A stretch of DNA of 64,000 nucleotides from Enterococcus malodoratus ATCC 43197 (GTDB lineage Bacteria; Bacillota; Bacilli; Lactobacillales; Enterococcaceae). The DNA lies in contig NZ_KE136481.1 in assembly GCF_000407185.1 (NCBI RefSeq), forward strand, positions 1,278,136 through 1,342,135. The letters are read 5' to 3'. Under the pieces are notes generated by a model. The model did not search any database, was not told the origin of the DNA, and saw only the letters and a list, made by a program, of their open reading frames with translations. Numbering within the stretch: position 1 is the stretch's first letter; the number at the start of each line of letters is the position of its first letter. Made by a program: the position numbers and the translations under genes. Of the stretch, positions 11,394 through 20,424 are shown piece after piece.

Positions 11394-12263
11394 CTACTTT
11401 TCAGATAAATCCCCTGTATTGATCACTGGCTGTGTGCCTTTATCCGTAATAATCGAAACCAATAAGTTGTTGATCAGTTGTACTTTCCGATCATCTGTAA
11501 AATGAATGTCTTGGCCATTCTCGATCTGTTCCAACGCCATTTGAGTCATCGTCACGGCACCTTCAACAATTGTTTGACGTGCGGATAAAATTGCTTTGGC
11601 CTGTTGACGCTGCAGCATCGCATTTGCGATCTCCGTCGCATAAGCCAAATGGTTCAAACGAGTTTCAATCACCTCTACCCCAGCCATAGCTAAGCGTTCC
11701 TGTAATTCTTTGGCCAATTCTTCTGAAACCTCCGTCGTGTTTCCCCGTAAAGTCAGATCGTCATCATTAAACGTATCATAAGGATATTGCGTGGCAATAT
11801 GACGAATAGCCGTTTCGCTTTGAATCTCAACAAAATCTAAGTAATAGTCGACATCGAATAATGCCTTGGCAGTATCTACAACTCGAAATACCACAACGGC
11901 CGATATTTCCACAGGATTTCCATCAGAGTCATTGACTTTCAGCAATGAACTATTGAAGTTTCGTACTTTTAACGATACCGGTATTTTACGGGTCAACGGC
12001 GTAGTGATAAACAATCCGTTTTCTTTGATCGTTCCTAAATACTTTCCGAAAAACAATACCGCTTTGGCTCGATTCGGTCCAATGATCGTTAATGAACTAA
12101 GAAATAGTGCCGCCACGATCCATAGAAGAATTCCGATGAGGATCATTCCAATACTATCCCGAGTATTCCCCATTAGAACTAACCATAAACCACCTAAGAC
12201 AACAATGACCAAACCAACTATTCCGGCATAGCCATTTATATGAAATGCTTGTTTCTCTTTCAT
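11394..12263 (-). CDS. SPFH (band 7 / prohibitin-like) membrane protein
   Basis: A 289-aa SPFH-domain protein. Two closely spaced hydrophobic segments at about residues 12-55 anchor it; the SPFH core follows (VLFFGKYLGTIKENGLF, KVRNFNSSLLKVNDSDGNPVEISAVVVFRV, and YATEIANAMLQRQQAKAILSARQTIVEGAV). Such proteins form oligomeric membrane scaffolds and often affect protease activity or microdomains. The C-terminal stretch is predicted helical. The start is taken at ATG 12263; the preceding GTG is an alternative. The specific function here is not known. Confidence 0.85.
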   Translation of the reverse strand: MKEKQAFHINGYAGIVGLVIVVLGGLWLVLMGNTRDSIGMILIGILLWIVAALFLSSLTIIGPNRAKAVLFFGKYLGTIKENGLFITTPLTRKIPVSLKVRNFNSSLLKVNDSDGNPVEISAVVVFRVVDTAKALFDVDYYLDFVEIQSETAIRHIATQYPYDTFNDDDLTLRGNTTEVSEELAKELQERLAMAGVEVIETRLNHLAYATEIANAMLQRQQAKAILSARQTIVEGAVTMTQMALEQIENGQDIHFTDDRKVQLINNLLVSIITDKGTQPVINTGDLSEK

Positions 12264-12351
12264 CACTGCACCCCCATTTTTTGTATCCTTAGTGTACGCT
12301 TATTTTGGAAGGGCTTCAATTATTAGTGTCCATAAAATGATCGAGATAAAA

Positions 12352-12376
12352 TAAAAAGCAGACCCGAAAGTCTGCT
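12352..12376 (-). terminator. Intrinsic terminator of the SRP RNA gene
   Basis: The minus strand shows stem GCAGAC, loop TTTCGG, stem GTCTGC, then TTTTTATTTT. It directly follows the SRP RNA. Confidence 0.85.
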
Positions 12377-12390
12377 GTAAAATTCTATAT

Positions 12391-12480
12391 ATCAGACACA
12401 TGCCGGATCCTACTTAGTGCTGCTTCCTTCCAGACCTGACACAATTCACAGGCCCGGCATTGTCCTGCCTTTCGGCAAAA
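12391..12480 (-). ncRNA. ffs: Signal recognition particle RNA (small bacterial 4.5S type)
   Basis: The minus strand contains the universal SRP domain IV hairpin, with the GTCAGGTCTGGAAGGAAGCAG segment's asymmetric and tetraloop motifs (core GGAAGGAAGCAGC), enclosed by pairing arms ATGCCGG (12454-12460) and CCGGCAT (12400-12406). This RNA binds Ffh and targets ribosomes to the membrane. It lies between tadA and a terminator. Ends are approximate. The short form, without an Alu domain, is usual for lactobacilli and enterococci. Confidence 0.92.
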
Positions 12481-12496
12481 AATAGTATAACAAATT

Positions 12497-13000
12497 CTAG
12501 TCTTTTTGGCTAGTCTTTTTTTTCCGGGCACGCAACTCGCGAAAAAAATTGGTCAACAACAGTCCGCATTCAGCCTCCATGATACCGCCTTCGACGTACG
12601 CCCGATGATTGAATCGTTCATCTGTCAACAAATTCATCAGGGTTCCAGCTGTTCCGCCCTTCGGATCATAAGCACCAAAATAAACTTCTTCAACGCGCGA
12701 CAAGATCATGCCACCGCTGCACATCGGACAAGGTTCCAATGTAACAAACAATTGACACTTCTCTAACCGCCAATTGCCCAAAAATTTACAGGCCGCTTGG
12801 ATCGCAAACATTTCCGCATGACTGGTGGCGTCTTGACTATGTTCCCGTAAATTATGACCTCGACCGATAATCTCGCCCTGATAAACCACGACGGCCCCGA
12901 TCGGAACCTCTGCGATCGCTTCTGCTTTTTTCGCTTCGGCAATTGCTTCCTGCATAAAAAAGATTTTTTCTTCTTCTGTTAATTGACTTTCGCGCTCCAT
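12497..13000 (-). CDS. tadA: tRNA-specific adenosine deaminase
   Basis: A 167-aa zinc deaminase that converts A34 to inosine in tRNA-Arg(ACG). Its motifs are TSHAEMFAIQ (His and catalytic Glu) and LFVTLEPCPMCSGGMILSRV (the two Zn-binding Cys), then the FGAYDPKGGTAGT motif. The length matches the family. It is immediately upstream of the SRP RNA gene on the same strand, a conserved arrangement in Firmicutes. The C-terminal basic tail (RARKKKTSQKD) is usual. Confidence 0.96.
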   Translation of the reverse strand: MERESQLTEEEKIFFMQEAIAEAKKAEAIAEVPIGAVVVYQGEIIGRGHNLREHSQDATSHAEMFAIQAACKFLGNWRLEKCQLFVTLEPCPMCSGGMILSRVEEVYFGAYDPKGGTAGTLMNLLTDERFNHRAYVEGGIMEAECGLLLTNFFRELRARKKKTSQKD

Positions 13001-13129
13001 TTTTTTCCTCGCTTAATACTTTTTATGTTCGCTTGATTCACTTACTTTAGCATAAAGTATTCAGTAAAAAAATAAGCAAATGCGATTATCGTACTCATCA
13101 GAGATGCAGCATGTGTTTAATTTACTAAA

Positions 13130-13157
13130 AAAAAGATGCGCCATCTCTGGCACACCT
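13130..13157 (-). terminator. Intrinsic terminator
   Basis: On the minus strand, GTGCC, a loop AGAGAT and GGCGC are followed by ATCTTTTTTTT. It lies just downstream of the stop of the 111-aa gene. Confidence 0.7.
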
Positions 13158-13158
13158 T

Positions 13159-13494
13159 TTAGATTACTTTGTCTACAAAATCCATCAATTTGTCTTTCAA
13201 GTCTTCCGTCGTGTCTTTGATCGAATCACCGTAGACCGATACGCGCTTTTTTCCGCTTTTGATCTTGTCTAAAATACTCATGATGTTATCTAGATCATCA
13301 TCCGAAAGTTTATCAACAATCGCTAACAACGACTCACTTCCGTCAAATTTATCGCTGACAAAACGTTTCACTTTACAACGATTTGAAACATGACGAGCTT
13401 TTTCAATTAGCTTCCCTGAAGCAATCACGGCTGTCGCGGTGCTAGCTGCAACAATGACACCTACTCCGATTTTGACTTTGGTTGATTTTTTCAT
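13159..13494 (-). CDS. Small membrane-anchored hypothetical protein, 111 aa
   Basis: Not recognised. The N-terminus has a short positive start and a hydrophobic stretch (VKIGVGVIVAASTATAVIASG, residues 7-27), fitting a single membrane anchor with the rest inside or outside. The remainder is charged and helical (SLLAIVDKLSDDDLDNIMSILDKIKSGKK) and ends with a Lys/Asp-rich amphipathic region. An AGGAGCTGATATC site precedes the ATG. It stands alone with its own terminator. Confidence 0.6.
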   Translation of the reverse strand: MKKSTKVKIGVGVIVAASTATAVIASGKLIEKARHVSNRCKVKRFVSDKFDGSESLLAIVDKLSDDDLDNIMSILDKIKSGKKRVSVYGDSIKDTTEDLKDKLMDFVDKVI

Positions 13495-13752
13495 GATATC
13501 AGCTCCTTATTCCGATTCATTGGATTAATTTTTTCACATGCTGTAGATCATTTCGCTAGACTCGCTTCTGTCATCAAGTGACCTCATAACAGCCGCGAAA
13601 AGCAGAACTATCAGCCTTAATTCAATGATACCACACTCTTAAAATTATCAGTAATAAGAGACCCTAAGAAATGAAAACGTATCCTTCAAATATCCGGATT
13701 CTTTTAATCCTTCATCTTCAAATACCCATTCACCATTAAAAAATCCCCGCTC
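13495..13752. other. Intergenic stretch of about 260 bases
   Basis: A/T-rich sequence between the 111-aa gene and the metalloprotease terminator. I see no ORF of note or RNA motif. A promoter for the 111-aa gene must lie near 13500-13560 on the minus strand, but I cannot place it with confidence. Confidence 0.5.
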
Positions 13753-13782
13753 AAAAAAAAGAACCGACAAATTGTCGATTCT
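13753..13782 (-). terminator. Intrinsic terminator after the zinc protease gene
   Basis: Stem GAATCGACA / TGTCGGTTC followed by a T-run on the minus strand, directly after the stop at 13782. Confidence 0.8.
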
Positions 13783-14498
13783 TAATCACGGCTTCGATTA
13801 CCAAAAAGTAAAACTAAACGTAACAGCTGTAGGAAAGTCGCTAATGCCGCCGCAACATAGGTCAACGCTGCCGCAAACAGGACTTTTCGAGCTGCTGCTA
13901 ATTCATCTTCTGCTAACATATCACCCTCGCGCAAAATGCTCAATGCACGTCGTGAAGCATCAAACTCCACTGGCAACGTTACTAGTTGAAAGATTAAGGC
14001 TAATGAAAAAGCCAAGATCCCAATGTTGATCAACGTTTGGTTCCAACTCATAATCACACCCAGCATGATCAATGGAAAAGAAAGCGACGAACCGATATTC
14101 GCAACTGGCACGATAGCTGCTCGGATTCTCAGCGGAATATAGTTCTTTGCATCCTGTACCGCATGACCACATTCGTGAGCCGCCACCCCGATTGCTGCGA
14201 CAGAAGTGGATTGTGCGGTGGCTTCTGATAAGCTTAGCATTTTATTCCCACTGTTATAATTATCGGTCAGATCGCCAGCGATTTGCTGGACGCCGACATC
14301 ATTGATATTCTGGCTGCGTAAAATGTATTCAGCAGCTTGAGTCCCTGTGACTCCTTTACTGCTGCGAAACTCATCATACTTGCGGAATGTCGAGTTGACA
14401 TAGGCAGAGGCTAATCCTGAAATGACCAAGCCTGCAATGACTAACAAAAACGTGGGATCTAGAAAATTATAAAATGATCCATACCCATACATATACAT
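13782..14498 (-). CDS. YugP-type neutral zinc metallopeptidase, membrane-bound
   Basis: A 238-aa membrane protein of the YugP family (Pfam Zn_peptidase_2). The catalytic HECGH motif is in IGVAAHECGHAVQDA; a second metal ligand is expected in the LPVEFDASRRAL motif. Hydrophobic segments at about residues 11-30, 130-150, 152-172 and the C-terminus indicate several membrane passes. Its role is unknown; it probably cleaves membrane or surface substrates. It is followed by its own terminator. Confidence 0.88.
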   Translation of the reverse strand: MYMYGYGSFYNFLDPTFLLVIAGLVISGLASAYVNSTFRKYDEFRSSKGVTGTQAAEYILRSQNINDVGVQQIAGDLTDNYNSGNKMLSLSEATAQSTSVAAIGVAAHECGHAVQDAKNYIPLRIRAAIVPVANIGSSLSFPLIMLGVIMSWNQTLINIGILAFSLALIFQLVTLPVEFDASRRALSILREGDMLAEDELAAARKVLFAAALTYVAAALATFLQLLRLVLLFGNRSRD

Positions 14499-14608
14499 TC
14501 TCCTCTAATAAAAGATAATTTTACTGTTTGACGTAAACAGTTTCCTAATCTTAGTTTAGCATGAAAGACATGAATTTTTTATGAAAACAACTCTAAGAAT
14601 TTTCTAGC

Positions 14609-14932
14609 TTATAACTTCTTAACAAATTCCGATTTCAATTTCATCGGCCCAAAACCATCGACCTTACAATCAATGTTGTGATCCCCTTCGACTAAGCGGA
14701 TGTTTTTGACCTTCGTTCCTTGCTTGATGGCACCTGAAGCACCTTTAACTTTCAAATCCTTGATGACCGTCACACTATCGCCTTCTTGCAATTGGTTGCC
14801 ATTGCTATCTTTGACGACGAGTCCTTCTTCAGCAACATCACTTTCTGACCACTCATGACCGCATTCGGGACAGACAAATAACCCGCGATCCTCATAAGTA
14901 TATTCTGACTGACACATTGGACAATTTGGCAT
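14609..14932 (-). CDS. PhnA/YjdM-family zinc-ribbon protein
   Basis: A 107-aa protein with an N-terminal zinc ribbon (CPMC at residues 4-7 and CPECGHEW near residue 21) followed by the PhnA domain ([68 protein letters not shown]). The name alkylphosphonate utilisation protein is historical; the true role is not established. The start is at ATG 14932 with GGAGG 6 bases upstream; the longer frame adds an unlikely 12-residue leader. Confidence 0.9.
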   Translation of the reverse strand: MPNCPMCQSEYTYEDRGLFVCPECGHEWSESDVAEEGLVVKDSNGNQLQEGDSVTVIKDLKVKGASGAIKQGTKVKNIRLVEGDHNIDCKVDGFGPMKLKSEFVKKL

Positions 14933-15172
14933 AATCTTCCTCCAATAAAAATATTTTTTTCTAAACATTTAGTTTAGCGGAATCCGAGCCAATTGAAAAG
15001 CCTTTCCCAAAAATGTCCGCCGCTTATTTTATTTCTGCACAAGTATGTGTCGCCAGTATAAGCTTTTTACGTCCACTATATGTTCGCATTCAGACACAAA
15101 GCCACACTAAACAAGCTTGATCGTGTTGCTTTTTCGATCAAACCTATTTTCTATTTCGAAGTAAAACACCGA

Positions 15173-16168
15173 TCATCTTTTTTTCGATCGTTTTTTCTTT
15201 TTTCCGAGTTTCTTATCAACGGTCTTTTTCGTCCGTTTTTCTTCTCGTCCTTTCTGGACCTGTTCCTCGCTTTTAGCGTAACGCATGTATGAGGTATCTG
15301 GCTTTTGCATTAGAGCGGCCGCGCTCATCTTGGCAGATTCAGCGCTGTCATTCGGATTGTTCAGCGGCACTTCACCTGGCATTGGATACCGCGCATCCAC
15401 CATATCCGCGATTTCTTGCGGAGTCATCTTGCTAGTCTTTTTAGGAGGCACTTCTTTATTAACTGTTGCCGTGGCTTTCTTCCTCTGTGTTTGCTTCTGC
15501 TCTTTTTTAGAAGTAGAGTCAGTTTCTTGAACGGACTCCGCCGGTTCTTTTCGTCGTGTATCGTAGGAAGTAGTCGTCGTTTTTCCAGAGCCGACATAAT
15601 TTACGAATTTAGCAAATTGCCGCACGCCATCTTTTGAAAAAATGCTCAACGTCGTTAAGATTCGCAGTGCATTGACAATCACTTCCTCGCTCTGATTGGG
15701 ATCAGTATCCCGGATTGTCAATTTATGCCGCTTGCCATTGCTGTCTTCAAAGAAAGACTCCACACAATAAATATGCTGCTCTTGACGGATATCAAGGGTA
15801 GCTTCTTGTTCTAAATAGTCTTTATAGGATCGAGCTTCTTTTGTACACTCGTAAAAATTTTTATTTTTGTATAACCGTTTTTTGACAGTCTGCCACTCAT
15901 TGTGAGAAAAGTATTCTTCAAAATAGGGACTGAATCTCCGCAGCGTATCATTCGGGTTCGCTGTAAAGTAAAGGTCTCGGATCAGCTCCTTGAACATACC
16001 GGCGAAGGTCTCCCCGCCGCAGATGGCGTCACGAACAATGATCGCAACCACAACCTCTACTATTTCTGAAACGTTTTTTGTCTGTTCAAAATATTTCACG
16101 ACCCGCTTGAACAAGCTTTCCTTTTTCATACCGAAAATTTGTCTGCGTTCTAACTTCAATCCACCCAT
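15173..16168 (-). CDS. Hypothetical protein, 331 aa, with basic C-terminus
   Basis: Not recognised. The N-terminal half (about 1-200) is a mixed, folded-looking part with ESLFKRVVKYFEQTKNVSEIVEVVVAIIVRDAICGGE and a later NGKRHKLTIRDTDPNQSEEV segment; the C-terminal part from about residue 200 is a Lys/Arg/Thr-rich, probably disordered tail ending in RSKKR. There is no signal peptide or membrane segment. The basic tail suggests nucleic acid or wall contact, but this is only inference. A GGAGGG site lies before the ATG. Nothing in the neighbours helps. Confidence 0.6.
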   Translation of the reverse strand: MGGLKLERRQIFGMKKESLFKRVVKYFEQTKNVSEIVEVVVAIIVRDAICGGETFAGMFKELIRDLYFTANPNDTLRRFSPYFEEYFSHNEWQTVKKRLYKNKNFYECTKEARSYKDYLEQEATLDIRQEQHIYCVESFFEDSNGKRHKLTIRDTDPNQSEEVIVNALRILTTLSIFSKDGVRQFAKFVNYVGSGKTTTTSYDTRRKEPAESVQETDSTSKKEQKQTQRKKATATVNKEVPPKKTSKMTPQEIADMVDARYPMPGEVPLNNPNDSAESAKMSAAALMQKPDTSYMRYAKSEEQVQKGREEKRTKKTVDKKLGKKKKRSKKR

Positions 16169-16199
16169 ACTTTCACCCTCCAGCTTTCCAAGAAAACGG

Positions 16200-16387
16200 T
16201 TTCTTTTTTTAATATTCTAATGATAAAACTAAAATAACTGGTTTGTAAATACTATTTAGAAATACTCTTATTTTAAATTAAATATTAAAAGATTGAACAT
16301 ATAATTTGCATGAACAAGTTTTAAAAAGAGCATACTGTCTTAAAAATAACAAATTCCACTTATTGTTTAATGTTTTTTCGAATCAAC
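16200..16387. other. AT-rich intergenic stretch
   Basis: Between the hypothetical gene and the PTS terminator. On the minus strand it precedes the 331-aa gene and should contain its promoter; the sequence is almost all A/T and I cannot separate a promoter from background. No gene seen. Confidence 0.4.
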
Positions 16388-16417
16388 AAAAAAGCCGTGT
16401 AAAAAATATACACGGCT
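16388..16417 (-). terminator. Intrinsic terminator of the PTS operon
   Basis: Stem GAGCCGTGT / ACACGGCT followed by TTTTTT on the minus strand, 10 bases beyond the PTS stop codon. Confidence 0.9.
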
Positions 16418-16426
16418 CAATCATTC

Positions 16427-18400
16427 TTATTTACTTGTCACTTCACCAATAATCTCATTGACTTGAACATCTCTTGGCTCGGCTAATTCAAAGCCTTCGA
16501 CCTTATCCATATTCGTCAATGCCACGATCATATCAGTTTTCTTGCCTGCCGCAGCCACAGCTGCTAAATCAACCGTCGCGATCATTTGCCCTCGACCGAC
16601 TTGTTGGCCCGCAGTTACATAAACCGTAAATGGTTTGCCAGCTAGATCTACGGTATCTAATCCCATATGCAACAGAACTTCAATTCCTGTAGGCGTCGTA
16701 ATTCCCACCGCATGCTTCGTTGGGAAAATATTCGAGATGGTTCCAGCAACTGGAGCGAAAATCTCACCAGAAGTCGGCAATACCGCATAGCCGTCACCCA
16801 TCATTTTCTCTGAAAAGACATCGTCAGAAACTTCAGTGATCGGCACCAAACGACCTTTCGCTACCGCATACAAGCTTTGTGCCTTAGGCGCTTCTTCAAT
16901 TACGGTTTGTTCAGCCACTATGTGTGTGCCTCCGCTGCCGCCATGCAATCGACTCATCTCATCAGCTACGAATTGGACTTCTGTTCCCACAATGACCTGG
17001 ATGTTCTTTCCATCAATCACCTTCACACCGGGAACACCCGTAGCCTTTATTCTGTTTTGATCGATCGTTCCTGTATCCAGAACCTGCAGACGAAGTCGAG
17101 TCGTACAGTTATCGATCGCGGTAACATTTGCAGCACCGCCTAAAGCGTCATAGATTCTTTGAGCCATAACTGCATGTTTGCTATCTCCGTTTGTTGCAAT
17201 ATCTGGTGTCTCTTCTCCATCGCCTTCTTCACGCCCAGGAGTCATTAGATTGAACTTAGTAATGGCGAAACGGAAACCGAAATAGTAAATAGCAGCAAAA
17301 ACTAGTCCTTGTAATATCAGCATAAATGGTTGATTAGCCACTGGATTTTTTAATGATAAGAAGTAATCAACAAAACCGGCACTGAATGCGAAACCGGCAG
17401 TCCAATGGAAAAAGGCACTTACCGCCAAAGATAACCCAGTAAAGATTGCATGCAATACATATACCGGCCACGCAACAAACATGAACGAGAATTCTAACGG
17501 TTCGGTTACACCAGTAAAGAAAGAAGCAAAAGCCGCTGCGATCATTAATGACGCTGTGATTTTTTTCTTTTCTGGGCGGGCACATTGGTAAATTGCCAAC
17601 GCTCCTGCCGGCAAACCGAACATCATTACAGGGAAGAAGCCAGCTTGATACATGCCTGTTTTCCCAACGATCGCTAACCCTTGATCAATCGCTTGTTGCC
17701 CAGCAAGGAAATTCCCGATATCATTGATTCCGGCAACATCAAACCAAAATACAGAGTTCAACGCGTGATGCAGACCGGTTGGTATCAGCAGACGGTTGAA
17801 GAAACCATACAGCCCTGCTCCAATAAATCCTAATCCTGAGATTCCTTCACCTAAACTAACCAATACGTTATAAACAACTGGCCAAATAAATAACAACAAT
17901 CCCGAAATAACCAGCATACCTACGGCCGCCATGATTGGTACTAAGCGTTTTCCGCTAAAGAAGGATAAGGCCATTGGAAGCTTAACACCGCTGAAGCGAT
18001 TGTACATTTCCGCTGCTACCAGCCCAGCAATAATACCCACAAACACGTTGTTGCCCATACTGTTGAAGGCAGGATTGACATCGGCGATATCCTTGATTCC
18101 TAATAATGCCTGAACCGAAGCCGGTGCCAAAACTGCTTTAGGTACAAGATAGGCTACTAAACCAGCCAATGCGGCTGCCCCGTCTTTATCTTTTGACATT
18201 CCTAATGCTAAACCGACTGAAAACAATAAGGCTAAATTATCTAAAATTGCTAAACCACTATTCATTAAGAATGTCGTTACGACGTTGGTTACACCCATCC
18301 CAACAATCCAGTTGGCGATCCCAACTAAAATCGATGCTGCTGGTAAAACCGCCACTGGTAACATCAATGAACGACCCATACGCTGCATGTATGCTTTCAT
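16427..18400 (-). CDS. nagE: PTS EIICBA permease, N-acetylglucosamine/glucose family
   Basis: A 657-aa three-domain phosphotransferase permease. EIIC spans about residues 1-385 (start GRSLMLPVAVLPAASIL, many membrane segments), EIIB about 405-480 with the phospho-Cys motif DNCTTRLRLQV, and EIIA about 510-650 with the phospho-His motif VLLHMGLDTV. It would import and phosphorylate GlcNAc or glucose. The N-terminus resembles NagE more than PtsG, and pairing with an antiterminator recalls the E. faecalis nagY-nagE pair, so GlcNAc is the better guess; substrate is not proven. It follows the antiterminator gene by 2 bases in one operon. Confidence 0.8.
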   Translation of the reverse strand: MKAYMQRMGRSLMLPVAVLPAASILVGIANWIVGMGVTNVVTTFLMNSGLAILDNLALLFSVGLALGMSKDKDGAAALAGLVAYLVPKAVLAPASVQALLGIKDIADVNPAFNSMGNNVFVGIIAGLVAAEMYNRFSGVKLPMALSFFSGKRLVPIMAAVGMLVISGLLLFIWPVVYNVLVSLGEGISGLGFIGAGLYGFFNRLLIPTGLHHALNSVFWFDVAGINDIGNFLAGQQAIDQGLAIVGKTGMYQAGFFPVMMFGLPAGALAIYQCARPEKKKITASLMIAAAFASFFTGVTEPLEFSFMFVAWPVYVLHAIFTGLSLAVSAFFHWTAGFAFSAGFVDYFLSLKNPVANQPFMLILQGLVFAAIYYFGFRFAITKFNLMTPGREEGDGEETPDIATNGDSKHAVMAQRIYDALGGAANVTAIDNCTTRLRLQVLDTGTIDQNRIKATGVPGVKVIDGKNIQVIVGTEVQFVADEMSRLHGGSGGTHIVAEQTVIEEAPKAQSLYAVAKGRLVPITEVSDDVFSEKMMGDGYAVLPTSGEIFAPVAGTISNIFPTKHAVGITTPTGIEVLLHMGLDTVDLAGKPFTVYVTAGQQVGRGQMIATVDLAAVAAAGKKTDMIVALTNMDKVEGFELAEPRDVQVNEIIGEVTSK

Positions 18401-18402
18401 AT

Positions 18403-19254
18403 TTACACTTCTCCTCTATGTTCTTTTACTTTACGCAACCGTTCTACATGGATGGCGACATAGCCCAATTCCTCTGTAGTAATTGCCAGCTGATAACTTT
18501 TCATCAAAAAAACACGTATCTTTTTTGCGACTTGGTAGCTCTCGGGATATTTATTTCGCACCATTTCAATAATCTCCTGGTCTAAAACGGCGTAGCGCTG
18601 CTTCTGATAACGCTGCAGCAACAAGCGTAAATGATTGGCCAGACGAGAATAATCCAACGCGGTTTCTTTCGAACGAATGTCGATCTCAAGTTCCTGCTCA
18701 ATCAAATGGATCACATCAGAAATAATCGTGACTTCTCGAATGCTGTCATGGTTATTGTTTTTACCTGTCCGAGCACTATGGATATGGATAGCGATATAGC
18801 CCGCTTCATCATAGCCGTAAGGAATCTCTAGCGTTCGATTTAGATAATCCACCGCCCATTGGGCAACTCCGAATTCTTCGCTATAAAGAATTTCAATTTC
18901 ACTCAGCAGCTTGTTGCGGACAACAATGCCGTTCGCAATATTTTGCGCTGCAAAGGCAATATGATCCGTTAATGAAATAAAGATATGTTCATTCAACTTT
19001 TCCATCAGGACGGTCTCTGCATGATCAATAATCGCTTCCGCAGCGAAAAAATATTCTTCATTAATTTGATTCAACAAAGTCTGTAATTTCTGTTGTCCTT
19101 CCGGTTCCATCACAAATAATCGTTCGATATCACGAGGAAAAAGCAAATCGTTTCTTTGTTTGCTGAATCCGACGCCTTTACCGATAGCAATTTTTTCTTC
19201 TCCGTGATCGTCTACCAATACTGCATTTTGATTTAGTATTTTTTTGATTTTCAT
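18403..19254 (-). CDS. nagY: BglG/GlcT-family transcription antiterminator
   Basis: A 283-aa RNA-binding antiterminator. The CAT RNA-binding domain covers residues 1-55 (KIKKILNQNAVLVDDHGEEKIAIGKGVGF), and two PRD domains follow with phospho-target histidines (near SLTDHIAF, IAIHIHSAR, RLANHLRLL and VAIHVERL). When dephosphorylated by its PTS partner in the presence of sugar, it should bind the leader RNA and prevent termination of the operon. It sits upstream of the EIICBA gene with only 2 bases between, and downstream of a leader terminator at 19312-19363. The symbol nagY is used by analogy with the enterococcal pair. Confidence 0.8.
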   Translation of the reverse strand: MKIKKILNQNAVLVDDHGEEKIAIGKGVGFSKQRNDLLFPRDIERLFVMEPEGQQKLQTLLNQINEEYFFAAEAIIDHAETVLMEKLNEHIFISLTDHIAFAAQNIANGIVVRNKLLSEIEILYSEEFGVAQWAVDYLNRTLEIPYGYDEAGYIAIHIHSARTGKNNNHDSIREVTIISDVIHLIEQELEIDIRSKETALDYSRLANHLRLLLQRYQKQRYAVLDQEIIEMVRNKYPESYQVAKKIRVFLMKSYQLAITTEELGYVAIHVERLRKVKEHRGEV

Positions 19255-19311
19255 TGCTTGTCCTCATTCTGCAGAATAATTTCACTGTTTTGACTAGTTA
19301 TTGGCCAAATA

Positions 19312-19363
19312 AAAAGGCATGGAAAGAAGCACAAGGAAGCTCCTTGCGTCTCTTTCCATGCCT
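19312..19363 (-). promoter_or_regulatory. Leader terminator / RAT antiterminator target of the PTS operon
   Basis: The minus strand carries a long hairpin (GGCATGGAAAGA..., closing with TCTTTCCATGCC) followed by TTTTTATTTGG, 60 bases before the antiterminator gene. It is the expected attenuator. In the BglG/GlcT system, the RAT hairpin overlaps the left arm of the terminator, so antiterminator binding excludes the terminator. A -10-like TATACT lies about 4 bases upstream of the hairpin on the same strand. Confidence 0.8.
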
Positions 19364-19453
19364 AGTATAATCTAGTCACATGAAACAGTATTGTTAACAC
19401 TTTGAATTGTATAGACCAATGACCGTTTTGTCAACTTCTTTTTAGTATTTTTT

Positions 19454-20410
19454 TCAAATAGATTTGATTTTTTTGTATTTTTCGCATAAATTCTGGATTT
19501 CACGATAAATATCTTGGCACATCGCTTGATCCTTTGCATTGGCGCCGCTGGCCAATGGATGACCGCCTCCGTGATAACGCTTGGCCAATTCATTGATGAC
19601 CGGCCCCTTAGAGCGAAGGCGAACACGATAGTAGCCTTCGGGCTGTTCCACAAAAACTGCCCATGCCAGCACAACATCGATCGTTCCCGGTAAAGGTACA
19701 AGCGACGCTGTATCCGAATCCTTGATCCCATATTTGTTTAAGATGGCTTGATCTAAAAAGACATAACCCGCACCATTTTCATCGATTTGCAAGTTCTGAT
19801 AAAGATACCCCGACAACTTAGCAACATCCAATGAAATTTGATCGAGCTCGCGATTTAGTTTTGTCGCATCGAAACCAAAATCCAACAACTTGGCTGCAAT
19901 TTGTAAGGTATGGGAAGTGGTTGCAGGATATAAAAAGCGCCCAGTATCCCCAACGATTCCGCCGTATAATAAGCGCGCCGCATTTTCTGTCACAACCAGA
20001 TTTTCAGTAAATGCCAAGTCCGCGATGATCTCACTGCAGCTGCTGGCTTTAGTATTGACCCATAGCAAGTCGCCATAGGGATCATCATTAGGATGGTGAT
20101 CGATTTTGATTAATTTGTCACCTAGATTATAGCGATCATCACTGATTCGCGGTGCATTCGCTGTATCAGTCACAATCACTAATGCACCTTCGTATAAGTC
20201 GTCAGCAATCTCATCCATTTCCGCGAGAAATTCTAAGCCCTCTACCGGACCACCCACTTGATAGACTGTTTTTTCTGGGAACGTTGCGCGCAATATTTCG
20301 GCAAGTCCGCACTGTGAACCTAGCGCATCAGGATCAGGACGCATATGGCGATGAATAATGATGCGGTCGTATTGTTGAATTGTTTGTAAAATTTCTTCTG
20401 TAATTGTCAT
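19454..20410 (-). CDS. nrnA: Bifunctional oligoribonuclease / pAp phosphatase, DHH family
   Basis: A 318-aa DHH-DHHA1 phosphoesterase that degrades nanoRNAs (2-5 nt) and dephosphorylates pAp. Motifs: IIHRHMRPDPDALGSQ (motif I), VIVTDTANAPR (motif II), the DHHP motif at KIDHHPNDD, and the C-terminal GGGHPLASGA of DHHA1. The length agrees with NrnA. It has an AGAGGAAG site before the ATG and lies 14 bases downstream of the CBS regulator gene, so they probably form an operon, as ytqI and ytoI do in B. subtilis. Confidence 0.93.
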   Translation of the reverse strand: MTITEEILQTIQQYDRIIIHRHMRPDPDALGSQCGLAEILRATFPEKTVYQVGGPVEGLEFLAEMDEIADDLYEGALVIVTDTANAPRISDDRYNLGDKLIKIDHHPNDDPYGDLLWVNTKASSCSEIIADLAFTENLVVTENAARLLYGGIVGDTGRFLYPATTSHTLQIAAKLLDFGFDATKLNRELDQISLDVAKLSGYLYQNLQIDENGAGYVFLDQAILNKYGIKDSDTASLVPLPGTIDVVLAWAVFVEQPEGYYRVRLRSKGPVINELAKRYHGGGHPLASGANAKDQAMCQDIYREIQNLCEKYKKIKSI

Positions 20411-20424
20411 ACAACTTCCTCTTT

